Assembly (NCBI RefSeq): GCF_011064845.1
Contig: NZ_CP049015.1
Coordinates: forward strand, 2,728,001-2,792,000
Reading direction: 5' to 3'
Source: Citrobacter freundii ATCC 8090 = MTCC 1658 = NBRC 12681
GTDB lineage: Bacteria; Pseudomonadota; Gammaproteobacteria; Enterobacterales; Enterobacteriaceae
Length of the DNA: 64,000 nt
The notes beneath the pieces are model-generated. The model made no database searches. It was given only the letters and a program-made list of their open reading frames with translations, and was not told the origin of the DNA. Made by a program: the position numbers and the translations under genes. Positions 16,670-25,523 of this stretch are shown one piece after another. Numbering within the stretch: position 1 is the stretch's first letter; every line of letters starts with the position of its first letter.

Positions 16670-18382
16670 ATGATAACGCCTGCAACTCGCCATCCAGGCC
16701 TGCTTTCTGTTGCAATAAAACTGACTCTCGCCAGTACCTTTTTTGCCCTTTCCTCTTTTGCCGTCAATGCAGAAGACGCGCCAGCCGCTACACCGCAGCC
16801 GCCAGATATCCTGCTTGGACCTCTGTTTAACGATGTACAAACGGCTAAACTGTTTCCAGACCAGAAAACCTTTGCTGACGCAGTTCCTAACAGCGATCCT
16901 CTCATGATCCTTGCCGATTACCGGATGCAGAAAAATCAGTCCGGATTCGACTTACGCCATTTTGTGGAGGTGAATTTCACCTTACCGAAAGAAGGCGAGA
17001 AATACGTTCCCCCGGCCGGGCAATCATTACGCGAACATATTGACGGACTGTGGCCGGTCCTCACCCGCTCGACAACTGACGCTGAAAAATGGGACTCGCT
17101 ACTGCCACTTCCAGAGCCGTATGTGGTGCCTGGCGGGCGTTTTCGCGAAATATATTATTGGGACAGCTATTTCACCATGCTGGGGCTTGCCGAAAGCAAT
17201 CACTGGGATAAGGTCTCGGATATGGTGGCAAACTTCGCTTACGAGATTGATTCCTGGGGACACATTCCTAACGGCAACCGCACCTACTACCTGAGCCGTT
17301 CGCAACCGCCGTTCTTTGCCTTTATGGTTGAACTGCTGGCGCAGCATGACGGGAATGACGTGCTGAAAAAATACCTCCCGCAGATGCTCAAAGAGTACAG
17401 TTACTGGATGGAAGGCGTCGAAACACTCCAGCCCGGTCAGCAAAATAAGCGCGTGGTTAAACTGGATGACGGTACCATTTTGAACCGCTACTGGGATGAC
17501 CGCGATACGCCGAGGCCAGAGTCCTGGGTCGAGGATATCGCCACCGCTAAAAGCAACCCCAATCGCCCTGCCACAGAAATCTACCGCGACCTGCGTTCAG
17601 CGGCTGCGTCCGGCTGGGATTTTAGCTCCCGCTGGATGGACAATCCTAATCAGCTGGGTACTCTGCGCACCACCAGCATCGTTCCAGTCGATCTCAATGC
17701 GTTGATGTACAAAATGGAAAAAATGATCGCCCTCGCCAGCAAGGCTGCCGGTGATGATGCCAAAGCGGCGCAGTACGATGGCTTCGCTAATGCCCGACAA
17801 AAAGGGATCGAAAAGTATCTGTGGAACGACAAAGAAGGCTGGTATGCCGACTACGATCTGAAAAGCCATAAAGTACGCAATCAGCTCACGGCCGCCGCCC
17901 TGTTCCCGCTGTATGTCAATGCGGCGGCAAAAGATCGCGCCAGTAAAGTCGCCACAGCCACCCAGGCACATCTGCTGCAACCGGGCGGCCTTGCTACCAC
18001 GTCGGTGAAAAGCGGCCAGCAGTGGGATGCCCCCAACGGCTGGGCCCCGCTCCAGTGGGTCGCAGCATCCGGGTTACAGAATTACGGTCAGGATAACGTT
18101 GCGATGGATGTGACCTGGCGATTCCTTACCAATGTGCAGCACACCTACGATCGAGAGAAAAAGCTGGTTGAAAAATATGACGTGAGCACCACCGGCACCG
18201 GCGGTGGTGGCGGGGAATATCCATTGCAGGATGGTTTTGGCTGGACCAACGGCGTCACGCTAAAAATGCTTGACCTGATCTGCGCCAAAGAGAAGCCCTG
18301 TGACAGCGTACCCGCATCGCGGCCAACACCGACAAGTACACCACCAGCCGAGCCTAAAAAACAGACTCAACCGACGCCATAA
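16670..18382 (+). CDS. treA: Periplasmic trehalase TreA
   Basis: Hydrolyses trehalose to two glucose molecules in the periplasm under osmotic stress or when trehalose is a carbon source. The 570-residue family 37 glycoside hydrolase has a signal peptide of about 34 residues (ending VNA), trehalase signature 1 around [15 protein letters not shown] (about 150-165) and signature 2 around [12 protein letters not shown] (about 450-461). A glycine-rich [10 protein letters not shown] run follows near 510. The C-terminal 30 residues are a diverged Pro/Thr tail, as in E. coli. The ATG at 16670 has AAGGAG upstream. In E. coli treA is next to ymgE; here a metal-uptake operon lies between them. Confidence 0.97.
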   Translation: MITPATRHPGLLSVAIKLTLASTFFALSSFAVNAEDAPAATPQPPDILLGPLFNDVQTAKLFPDQKTFADAVPNSDPLMILADYRMQKNQSGFDLRHFVEVNFTLPKEGEKYVPPAGQSLREHIDGLWPVLTRSTTDAEKWDSLLPLPEPYVVPGGRFREIYYWDSYFTMLGLAESNHWDKVSDMVANFAYEIDSWGHIPNGNRTYYLSRSQPPFFAFMVELLAQHDGNDVLKKYLPQMLKEYSYWMEGVETLQPGQQNKRVVKLDDGTILNRYWDDRDTPRPESWVEDIATAKSNPNRPATEIYRDLRSAAASGWDFSSRWMDNPNQLGTLRTTSIVPVDLNALMYKMEKMIALASKAAGDDAKAAQYDGFANARQKGIEKYLWNDKEGWYADYDLKSHKVRNQLTAAALFPLYVNAAAKDRASKVATATQAHLLQPGGLATTSVKSGQQWDAPNGWAPLQWVAASGLQNYGQDNVAMDVTWRFLTNVQHTYDREKKLVEKYDVSTTGTGGGGGEYPLQDGFGWTNGVTLKMLDLICAKEKPCDSVPASRPTPTSTPPAEPKKQTQPTP

Positions 18383-18411
18383 CGTCATTACCTGAGCCGT
18401 TTTACTCCCCG

Positions 18412-18437
18412 AATCCGCGCTTCGTCGCGGATTTTTC
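18412..18437 (+). terminator. Terminator after treA
   Basis: An 8-bp stem (AATCCGCG with CGCGGATT), a CTTCGT loop and a run of T lie 30 bases after the treA stop codon. The shape is that of a standard intrinsic terminator. Confidence 0.85.
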
Positions 18438-18536
18438 TGTCATATTTTTCGCTATTTAAGCTGCCTCTATCCCCTCTAGCCCTTATGGGGTATCCGGTGT
18501 TTTCATCCGTGAGAATTTGATTCTGAACATGTTTTT

Positions 18537-18566
18537 ATTCGCTGTATATGTAAATATATAGCGAAT
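18537..18566. promoter_or_regulatory. ModE-like operator before the metal-uptake operon
   Basis: A 30-base palindrome with 13 of 15 pairs matched. It reads TCGCTGTATA, then six bases, then TATATAGCGA. The ModE consensus known from molybdate operons is CGCTATATA-N6-TATATAACG, so both half-sites and the six-base spacing agree. It ends 23 bases before the first ATG (18590), where a bound repressor would cover the promoter. ModE with molybdate bound would switch the operon off. Confidence 0.75.
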
Positions 18567-18589
18567 TTGTAACCTTCAGGATACTGATA

Positions 18590-19612
18590 ATGGCACTGAC
18601 AAGACGGATGTTTGCCCAACTCGTGGCATCTGCACTGCTGCTACGCCATCTTCCCGCATTGGCGCAAACGCCGCTAACCGTTGCCGTTGGAGGCTCGCCA
18701 GGGCCGAATATAACCCAACGCGTGGTCAGCGCGGGGGCGCCCGCTGACATGCTGCTGCTGGCCGTCGCGCCGGAAAAACTGGTAGGGCTTTCCTCCTTTG
18801 ATTTATCTCGCCAGACCGCCATCCCGTTCCACGATGATATTCGGGCATTGCCGAAACTGGGCAGGCTGGCAGGACGCGCCAGTACCCTATCACTTGAAGC
18901 GTTACTGGCGCTTAAACCCGACCTGGTTGTTGACTGCGGCAATGCCGATGAAACCTGGCTTTCTCAGGCCAGACAAGTGAGCGCACAAACTCACATTCCC
19001 TGGCTGCTGATTAACGGCGAACTGCGCCATACCCCAGAACAGTTGCGCGCAGCCGGTGAAGCATTGGGCGTCGTCTCGCGTACCGCAATGCAGGCCGCGC
19101 TGGCCCGTCGATTTATCGATAATGCAATAGCTTTCTCGCATACAGCTGCAGCGAATCTGCGTTTTTATGCCGCGCGCGGTGCCAGAGGACTGGAGACAGG
19201 TTTACAAGGTTCTTTGCATACCGAAGCGGCAGAACTGCTGGGGCTACAGAATGTGGCGCACATCCCCGGAAGACAGGGGCTCACACAGGTTTCAATGGAA
19301 AATCTGCTCAGCTGGCAGCCCGATATTATTTTGGTGCAGGATGCGATGACAGCGCAGCACCTACGAGAAGATCCGATCTGGCAAGGGGTCAAAGCGGTTG
19401 CTGACCGGCGCATTCTGTTTCTCAGCGGTCTGCCGTTTGGCTGGTTGGATGCACCTCCTGGCATCAACCGTTTACTGGGGTTACGCCGCCTGCACGCCTG
19501 GCTTGAACCGCAGGTTAACAAGAGCTTTAAAGCCGATATGCAGCGCTACAGCGAACTGTTCTGGCATACCACGCTAAGCGATGCACAGTATCAACGTCTG
19601 GTGGCAGTCTGA
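18590..19612 (+). CDS. Periplasmic metal/chelate-binding protein of a FecCD-type ABC importer, Tat signal
   Basis: A 340-residue class III (cluster A-II) binding protein of the kind that delivers siderophores, cobalamin or, in MolA, molybdate and tungstate. The N-terminus holds a twin-arginine motif (TRRMFA), a hydrophobic stretch and a cleavage site after LPALA, suggesting Tat export as for FhuD. The two-lobe core shows LSLEALLALKPDLVV (about 103-117) and SMENLLSWQPDIILVQ (about 235-250), the usual strands of this family. Its stop codon overlaps the permease start by one base. Ligand unproven; the ModE-like operator and ModD in the same operon point to molybdate, tungstate or a chelate of them. 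Confidence 0.82.
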   Translation: MALTRRMFAQLVASALLLRHLPALAQTPLTVAVGGSPGPNITQRVVSAGAPADMLLLAVAPEKLVGLSSFDLSRQTAIPFHDDIRALPKLGRLAGRASTLSLEALLALKPDLVVDCGNADETWLSQARQVSAQTHIPWLLINGELRHTPEQLRAAGEALGVVSRTAMQAALARRFIDNAIAFSHTAAANLRFYAARGARGLETGLQGSLHTEAAELLGLQNVAHIPGRQGLTQVSMENLLSWQPDIILVQDAMTAQHLREDPIWQGVKAVADRRILFLSGLPFGWLDAPPGINRLLGLRRLHAWLEPQVNKSFKADMQRYSELFWHTTLSDAQYQRLVAV

Positions 19613-20598
19613 TGAAAACATCTACCCTCGGTTTTCTGATGATTGCTGCGGTGGTGCTTTGCGCGAGCGTCGCTGCGGTATCGGGCGCGTACCGCCTGGA
19701 TGCGCAACAGGTTGTGAATCTTATTACAGGTACTGATGACGTCCCGATGCAGGACAAAATCGTCTTCTGGCAAATCCGCCTGCCGCGCATTCTGGCTGCA
19801 TTGCTGCTCGGCGCGGCGCTGGCAGGCGCAGGAACCACCTATCAGGGCATGTTCCGCAACCCGCTAGTCTCGCCGGATATCCTCGGCGTGGCGGCGGGTG
19901 CCGGTTTAGGTGCCTGTACGGCAATCCTGTTTGGATTACCGATCCTGTTCATTCAGCTGTATGCGTTCACCGGCGGTTTATTCGTGGTCGCCGGTGTCTG
20001 GTTGATTACCCGGCGAGTCAAGCGCCACGACCCGGTGTTAACGCTGGTTCTGGTCGGGATTGCGCTGGGTACGGTATGTGGCGCGGGGATTTCACTCATC
20101 AAAACGCTGGCCGACCCGTATACCCAACTCCCGTCTATCACCTTCTGGCTGCTGGGCGGTTTATCAACGATTACGCTGCACGATCTGTGGTTCTCAGCAC
20201 CGCTGATCTTCACGGGACTGGTCCCGCTATTGCTGCTGCGCTGGCGCATGAACCTGCTCACCCTGTCGGATGATGAAGCACGATCGCTTGGCATCAACGT
20301 CGCCCGACTGCGTCTGGGACTGATCGTCTGCGCAACGTTAATCACCGCCTGTACCGTCGCCATCGCGGGCATCATCGGCTGGATTGGGCTGGTTGTGCCG
20401 CATATCGGCCGACTCCTCAGTGGCAATAACCACCAGCAGTTGCTGCCGGTTTCCATGGGAGTCGGCGCCATTTTGCTGCTGCTCACCGATACCCTCGCCC
20501 GTACGCTGAGCAGCACGGAAATTCCGCTGGGGATCCTGACTGCATTTATTGGCGCACCGTTCTTTTTGCTGCTTTTGCTACGGGGAAATCGCCCATGA
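19612..20598 (+). CDS. FecCD-family ABC permease
   Basis: A 328-residue inner-membrane permease of the BtuC/FecCD/MolB family with about ten hydrophobic helices. Family marks include RLPRILAALLLGAALAGAG (residues about 55-73), RNPLVSPDILGVAAGAGLG soon after, and AIAGIIGWIGLVVPHIGR (about 243-260), which contains the cytoplasmic coupling helix that contacts the ATPase. Two copies would form the channel. The ATG overlaps the stop codon of the binding protein gene (1 base), and the 3' end overlaps the ATPase start by four bases, so the three genes are translated together. Confidence 0.9.
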   Translation: MKTSTLGFLMIAAVVLCASVAAVSGAYRLDAQQVVNLITGTDDVPMQDKIVFWQIRLPRILAALLLGAALAGAGTTYQGMFRNPLVSPDILGVAAGAGLGACTAILFGLPILFIQLYAFTGGLFVVAGVWLITRRVKRHDPVLTLVLVGIALGTVCGAGISLIKTLADPYTQLPSITFWLLGGLSTITLHDLWFSAPLIFTGLVPLLLLRWRMNLLTLSDDEARSLGINVARLRLGLIVCATLITACTVAIAGIIGWIGLVVPHIGRLLSGNNHQQLLPVSMGVGAILLLLTDTLARTLSSTEIPLGILTAFIGAPFFLLLLLRGNRP

Positions 20599-21356
20599 CG
20601 CTACTGACCGTCCGCCATGCGTCGTTGGGATACCACAGTAACCAGCCCGTGCTACGCGATGTCTCATTTCAGGTTCCGCCCGGCTCCGTCTGTTGTCTGC
20701 TTGGTGCCAACGGTAGCGGAAAAACCACCCTGATGCGCACCATTCTCGGCGTTCTTTCGCCGCTTCACGGTGACATTCTTCTTGATGGCATCGCCATAAA
20801 TCATCTCAACGATCGGCAACGCGCCGCCGCTATCGCCTGGGTTCCTCAGGCGCATGACGGCGCATTTGCCTTCACTGCGCTGGACATGGTGATGATGGGG
20901 CTGGCCCCGCAACTGGCGGCATTTGCGGTTCCCGGGGCTAAAGAACACGAAATTGCTCATCAACAACTGGCGATGCTGGGGATCTCTCACCTGGCGCCCC
21001 GGCGCTGGAACACTCTGAGCGGCGGAGAGCGCCAACTGGTATTGATTGCCCGCGCTCTGGCGCAACGTCCGCGCCTTTTGTTGCTGGATGAACCCGCTTC
21101 CAGCCTGGATTTTGGGCATCAGATCCGTCTGCTCGACACGCTGGTGACGCTGAAAAATTCGGGTATGGCCCTGCTGATGTCTACGCATCATCCGTTGCAC
21201 GCCCGGGCAATCGCCGACAGCGTGGTACGCGTTGAACCGAACGGTGAGGTGTCGCAGGGGCTTCCTGAACACCAGCTCGCCACCGATCGCCTGGCTGCAC
21301 TGTATCACGTTACACCGTCACAAATTGCCCACCACCTCTTTGGCTCTCACAATTAA
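20595..21356 (+). CDS. ABC importer ATPase, FecE/BtuD/MolC type
   Basis: A 253-residue cytoplasmic ATPase that powers the FecCD-type permease. The Walker A motif is GANGSGKTT (about residues 37-45), the Q-loop lies in WVPQAHDG (about 83-90), the ABC signature is LSGGERQ (about 143-149), Walker B is LLLLDEP and the switch His is in MSTHHPLHA (about 194-202). The start ATG overlaps the permease stop codon as ATGA. It is part of the same transcript as the methyltransferase, which begins nine bases downstream. Confidence 0.92.
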   Translation: MTLLTVRHASLGYHSNQPVLRDVSFQVPPGSVCCLLGANGSGKTTLMRTILGVLSPLHGDILLDGIAINHLNDRQRAAAIAWVPQAHDGAFAFTALDMVMMGLAPQLAAFAVPGAKEHEIAHQQLAMLGISHLAPRRWNTLSGGERQLVLIARALAQRPRLLLLDEPASSLDFGHQIRLLDTLVTLKNSGMALLMSTHHPLHARAIADSVVRVEPNGEVSQGLPEHQLATDRLAALYHVTPSQIAHHLFGSHN

Positions 21357-21365
21357 GGAATAAGA

Positions 21366-22178
21366 ATGCTCATTGACGACATTGATTTTGCCGATCTTTA
21401 CCGTAAACAGTTACAACTGGCGAACAGAACCGAGAAAAAGCCGGAGCACTGGGATAAACGTGCGGAAAAAATGGCGGAGAATTGCGCCTCATTAACCGAC
21501 AGCTATTTGCTACAGCTGTTGGGGAAAATCGACCTGCAAGGAGCGGAGTCACTATTTGATATGGGCTGCGGTCCCGGTACGGTCTCGCTGGCGCTGGCTA
21601 AAAAGATACCAATAATTTACGGCGTAGATTACAGCCAGGGAATGCTGAGCGTTGCTGCCCGCCGCGCTGTGCAAATGAACGCCCGTCACGTACAGTGGGT
21701 GCAGCGGGCCTGGGAAGAACACTGGGATGATTTACCCCAGTGCGATATCGCCGTCGCCTCGCGCTCTACGCTGGTTGCCGATATGCGCCAGGCAATGACC
21801 AAACTGAATAATCAGGCCCGGCTGCGGGTTTACACCACCCATCTCGTCAGTTCATCTTTCGTTTCCCCCTCCATTCAACGTGCGCTGGGCCGCGAGGTGA
21901 TTGAGCTTCCCAACTATATCTATGCGCTTAATGTCCTGTATCAGATGGGGATCCACGCGCACGTCGATTTTATCCGCGGCCCCAACTGTCAGCAGGACAA
22001 CAGTACCTGGACGCGCTTTCTGGAAAACGTGCGCTGGAGTATGGGCGAACTAAGCGCCGACGAGGTCGAACGTCTGGAAACCTGGTATCAGCAGCAGGAT
22101 CCACGCGCGATTGCCCCTGCCAGCCGTGACTGGGCGCTTATCTGGTGGGACAGCGTCCCACGGGAGGCGCTGCGATGA
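21366..22178 (+). CDS. Class I SAM-dependent methyltransferase in the metal-uptake operon
   Basis: A 270-residue Rossmann-fold methyltransferase. SAM-binding motif I reads LFDMGCGPGTVSLAL (about residues 61-75), followed by an acidic loop (YGVDYSQGMLSVA) and motif-II-like PQCDIAVASRS. No close named relative is recognised and the substrate is unknown. It is translated in the middle of an uptake operon and overlaps modD by four bases (ATGA). It may modify a metal-binding small molecule or process the imported chelate; that is inference from position. Confidence 0.8.
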   Translation: MLIDDIDFADLYRKQLQLANRTEKKPEHWDKRAEKMAENCASLTDSYLLQLLGKIDLQGAESLFDMGCGPGTVSLALAKKIPIIYGVDYSQGMLSVAARRAVQMNARHVQWVQRAWEEHWDDLPQCDIAVASRSTLVADMRQAMTKLNNQARLRVYTTHLVSSSFVSPSIQRALGREVIELPNYIYALNVLYQMGIHAHVDFIRGPNCQQDNSTWTRFLENVRWSMGELSADEVERLETWYQQQDPRAIAPASRDWALIWWDSVPREALR

Positions 22179-23032
22179 TCTACTTTTCGCAGGCGCAAAC
22201 CGACGCGCTGCTGCTGGAAGATATTCAGGGCGGCGATCTGACTACCCGCGCGTTGGGAATTGGCGCACAGCCGGGCGTTATGGCGTTTTACCATCGCCAG
22301 GGCGGGTGTGTTAGCGGCACCGCCGTTGCCAGACAAATGCTGACGTCATTAGGGCTGACAGTCAGCGACATGGTGGCCGATGGTGAACAGGTAAGTGCAG
22401 GACAGCGATTGATTTGTGCGCATGGGAATGCGGCGGCGCTGCACCAGGGCTGGAAAGCGGTACAAAATGTCCTGGAGTGGAGCTGCGGAGTTTCGGGCTA
22501 TCTTGAGAGCATGTTGAGCCAACTGCGCCAACGCTATCCTGATGGGCAGATTGCCTGCACCCGCAAAGCCATTCCCGGCACGCGTTCGTTGGCGACTCAG
22601 GCAATACTCGCCGCCGGGGGCATTATTCATCGCGGAGGATGCGCCGAAACGGTGCTGCTGTTCGCTAATCACCGCCGTTTTCTTACCAACCCAAACGACT
22701 GGACAAACGCGGTTGCGCGCTTACGCAGCCATGCGCCAGAAAAAAAGATCGTCGTCGAGGCGGATACGCCAGATGAAGCATTAGCCGCGCTACGCGCCGC
22801 GCCCGATATTCTGCAACTCGACAAATTCACCCCTGAGCAGGCGACAGACATTGCCCGCCTGGCACCTTCACTGGCCCCCCATTGCACGCTGGCGCTGACT
22901 GGCGGCATTACCCTCGCCTCGCTGGCGGGTTATCTCGACTGTGGCATCAGGCTCTTTATCACTTCCGCACCTTATTACGCTCCACCTGCGGATATCAAAG
23001 TTAACCTGAGCCCGGACGCACGTGGCATATAA
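22175..23032 (+). CDS. modD: ModD, quinolinate phosphoribosyltransferase-like protein
   Basis: A 285-residue protein of the ModD family, related in fold to nicotinate-nucleotide (quinolinate) pyrophosphorylase NadC. Diagnostic segments are the N-terminal EDIQGGDLTTRALGI (about 14-28), CTRKAIPGTRSLATQAILAA (about residue 140) and a C-terminal ALTGGITLASLAGY (about 247-260). ModD genes occur with molybdenum transport genes in several bacteria, but the reaction has not been established to my knowledge. The ATG at 22175 overlaps the methyltransferase stop codon and gives the usual ModD N-terminus; the open frame from 22145 is discarded. Confidence 0.87.
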   Translation: MIYFSQAQTDALLLEDIQGGDLTTRALGIGAQPGVMAFYHRQGGCVSGTAVARQMLTSLGLTVSDMVADGEQVSAGQRLICAHGNAAALHQGWKAVQNVLEWSCGVSGYLESMLSQLRQRYPDGQIACTRKAIPGTRSLATQAILAAGGIIHRGGCAETVLLFANHRRFLTNPNDWTNAVARLRSHAPEKKIVVEADTPDEALAALRAAPDILQLDKFTPEQATDIARLAPSLAPHCTLALTGGITLASLAGYLDCGIRLFITSAPYYAPPADIKVNLSPDARGI

Positions 23033-23055
23033 CATTAAAAAATGGACTAACAATA

Positions 23056-25026
23056 ATGAATTTCAACAAAAGTTGTCTTTACACAGCCCTGTCGTTTGCT
23101 TTCGCGCACAGTGCTTTTGCTGGGCAAGAAAGCGAAACCATGACCGTCTGGTCAAGCCCGGCCTCTGCGGCAACCACTACGGTTCTCGGCCAGGAAACGA
23201 TCCAACAGTTGGATAAACAAAACGTGGCGCAGGCGCTAAGCGTCGTCCCCGGCGTGGTGCTGCAAAAGTCGGGCAACCGCAATGAGCAGCAGGTGAAAGT
23301 GCGCGGTTTTGACAGCCGTCAGGTTCCCGTCTTTTTTGACGGTGTGCCGGTGTACATCCCCTATGACGGCAACCTCGATTTAGGCCGTTTTCTGACATCC
23401 GATATCGCTTCAGTTGAAGTTTCCAAAGGCTACTCATCTCTGCTACAAGGGCCTAACCAGATGGGCGGTGCCATTAATATCACCACCAAAAAGCCCACCA
23501 AACCAATTGAAGGCAGCATCGGCTATCGCCAGGGCTGGAGTCGTAGCAAAGACAACGCTCACGATATGCACGCTTCATTTGGCGCGAGTAACGATCTGGG
23601 TTATATCCAGCTCAGCGGCAGCCAGTTGAAGCAGGATTTCCTTGGCTTACCGCACGGCGTGGACAATCCGGTTGCGGGTAGTCACGGCAAGATTGCCAAC
23701 TCGTCCGCCGATGATAAACGCGGCATCGTGAAGCTGGGCTTTACCCCTCGCGGCGATGATGAATATGTCCTGACCTATATAAATCAGGACGGTGAAAAAG
23801 ATAACCCACCATATGCCGGAACCAGCAATCAGAAATCACGCTACTGGCAATGGCCACAGTACGATAAAGAGAGCTATTACTATCAGGGCACCACCCATCT
23901 GGGCGATCGTTTCACTCTGAAAAGCCGTCTGTATCGCGATACCTTTGAAAATACGTTGATGATGTACAACTCGCTTGCCGATCTGAAAAACAAAAAAGGC
24001 AACTACAGTCATTATTCAGACTATAGCGATGGAGCTGGCCTGCAGCTCGCTGCGGATATGCGTGAAAACGACCTGCTCTCTTTCGCCGTAAACTGGAAGG
24101 ATGATGTTCACCGCGAGAAAGGCGCACCGAATGCGGCTTACGACCGTTACGAAGACCGTACCTGGTCTGTTGCCAGTGAATATCAGTGGGCGGCGGCGGA
24201 TAATGTCGATGTAGTGGCGGGAATAAGCTATGACTGGCGTGACAGTCTGGAAGGCATGAAGCACGAAAAAAATGGTAGCGTCACCCACTATGATGACAAC
24301 AATCAGTCGGCCTTCAACTGGCAGATGATGACCAAATATCACTTCGAAAATGCAGACACATTAGCGCTGTCCTATTCTGACAGAACGCGTTTCCCTACGT
24401 TGAAAGAACGCTACACGACCTCAAAACCGGCCTATAACCAGGTGGCGCTGGTCAATCCGCAGCTTAAACCTGAACGAGCCCACAGCGTGGATCTGACCTG
24501 GAATGGGTCACTTAGTCAGAACTGGGGATTCGAAGCCAGCGTGTATTACAACCGCATCAGCGACGCCATCCTTTCACACAATATTGATGCCGACACCATC
24601 CAGAATCAGAACAGTGGCCGGGTGGATTACACCGGTCTGGATGCAGGCGTTAAAGGTAAAGTCTTTGATATGCTGGATGTCGGTCTGAGCTACGGCCTTA
24701 TTCATGCAGACGTCAAACGCAGCGACATCGGCAAGATTACCGACCTGCCAACGCAAACCCTGACTGCCTGGATGACGCTGAAGCCATGGGATCCGCTCAG
24801 TATTACGCTGTCAGAAGAGGCCCGTTCGTCGAGCTATAGCAATAGCGACGGCTCACAGAAAGCCGCTGGTTTCGCCATTACCCATTTACGCGCTGACTAC
24901 GCCATCGGTCACGGATTCAGCGTTAACGCGTCGGTCAATAACCTGTTCGATACGCAGTACGTTTATAGTGAAGGATTTATTGAAGAAGGCCGTAATTACT
25001 GGGCGGGGATTGAGTATCAGTTCTGA
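23056..25026 (+). CDS. TonB-dependent outer-membrane receptor of the metal-uptake operon
   Basis: A 656-residue outer-membrane gated channel. A 22-residue signal peptide (ending AFA) is followed by a TonB box-like ETMTVWSS, then the plug domain (LSVVPGVVLQKSG, VKVRGFDSRQVPVFFDGVPV) to about residue 150, and a 22-strand barrel ending in the terminal aromatic YQF. It begins 23 bases after modD with no promoter or hairpin between, so it is the last gene of the operon. With the Tat-secreted binding protein and FecCD importer it forms a complete route from outside to cytoplasm. The plug differs from the named iron receptors I know, so the ligand is open. Confidence 0.9.
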   Translation: MNFNKSCLYTALSFAFAHSAFAGQESETMTVWSSPASAATTTVLGQETIQQLDKQNVAQALSVVPGVVLQKSGNRNEQQVKVRGFDSRQVPVFFDGVPVYIPYDGNLDLGRFLTSDIASVEVSKGYSSLLQGPNQMGGAINITTKKPTKPIEGSIGYRQGWSRSKDNAHDMHASFGASNDLGYIQLSGSQLKQDFLGLPHGVDNPVAGSHGKIANSSADDKRGIVKLGFTPRGDDEYVLTYINQDGEKDNPPYAGTSNQKSRYWQWPQYDKESYYYQGTTHLGDRFTLKSRLYRDTFENTLMMYNSLADLKNKKGNYSHYSDYSDGAGLQLAADMRENDLLSFAVNWKDDVHREKGAPNAAYDRYEDRTWSVASEYQWAAADNVDVVAGISYDWRDSLEGMKHEKNGSVTHYDDNNQSAFNWQMMTKYHFENADTLALSYSDRTRFPTLKERYTTSKPAYNQVALVNPQLKPERAHSVDLTWNGSLSQNWGFEASVYYNRISDAILSHNIDADTIQNQNSGRVDYTGLDAGVKGKVFDMLDVGLSYGLIHADVKRSDIGKITDLPTQTLTAWMTLKPWDPLSITLSEEARSSSYSNSDGSQKAAGFAITHLRADYAIGHGFSVNASVNNLFDTQYVYSEGFIEEGRNYWAGIEYQF

Positions 25027-25042
25027 CTTAGCAATACAGAGA

Positions 25043-25064
25043 AACGGCCCCCGCGGGGGCCGTT
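25043..25064. terminator. Bidirectional terminator between the receptor gene and ymgE
   Basis: A perfect 22-base palindrome, AACGGCCCCC, GC, GGGGGCCGTT, lies between two convergent genes, 16 bases after the receptor stop codon and just before the ymgE stop codon at 25068. It lacks a long T-tract. Confidence 0.7.
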
Positions 25065-25067
25065 CGA

Positions 25068-25322
25068 TTAATCTCGCCGCACCAGTCGGAAGACACCCAG
25101 CACAACAATCGCGCCTACCACGGCCACCAGGAAGCTGTGGAGATTAAACCCGCTGACATCGCCGCCGATACCAAACATCGTTGCCAGCCATCCACCGACC
25201 ACAGCACCGACAACACCGAGAATACAGGTCAGGATAAATCCACCGCCATCGCGCCCCGGCATAATCAGTTTGGCGATAACCCCCGCAATCAGACCAAAAA
25301 TAATCCAGGCAATAATTCCCAT
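25068..25322 (-). CDS. ymgE: YmgE, GlsB/YeaQ/YmgE family membrane protein
   Basis: An 84-residue inner-membrane protein with three hydrophobic helices and the family pattern MGIIAWIIFGLIAG, KLIMPGRDGGG, GAVVGGWLATMFG. It is close to E. coli YmgE along its whole length. Members are often annotated as transglycosylase-associated because of gene fusions; the function is unknown and many are induced by stress. The ATG at 25322 matches the orthologue; upstream in-frame starts (to 25361) are not supported by homology. In E. coli it lies beside treA; here it marks the right edge of the inserted uptake operon. Confidence 0.9.
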   Translation of the reverse strand: MGIIAWIIFGLIAGVIAKLIMPGRDGGGFILTCILGVVGAVVGGWLATMFGIGGDVSGFNLHSFLVAVVGAIVVLGVFRLVRRD

Positions 25323-25460
25323 TTTCAGGCCCTCTTTCCAGTGAACGCACGCGCAAGACATTCTTGCGCCAGCCTTTAAAGTATAGGCAAACCATCGCTA
25401 TATGCTGTTTTCACGCAGACTTAATTCATTGGCGTTGGTAAAAAATTTCATCCATTTGTA

Positions 25461-25487
25461 TTAAGTTCCGTTGATTGATGCCGATAA
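25461..25487 (+). promoter_or_regulatory. Sigma28 (FliA) flagellar class 3 promoter of ycgR
   Basis: TTAAGTTC at 25461-25468, an 11-base spacer and GCCGATAA at 25480-25487 match the FliA consensus (TAAAGTTT-N11-GCCGATAA), with an exact -10 element. It is 36 bases upstream of the ycgR GTG. This puts ycgR under flagellar control, as in E. coli. Confidence 0.9.
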
Positions 25488-25523
25488 TCCAACGACAAAC
25501 CAGGCATCCGGGAGTCATTAGGT

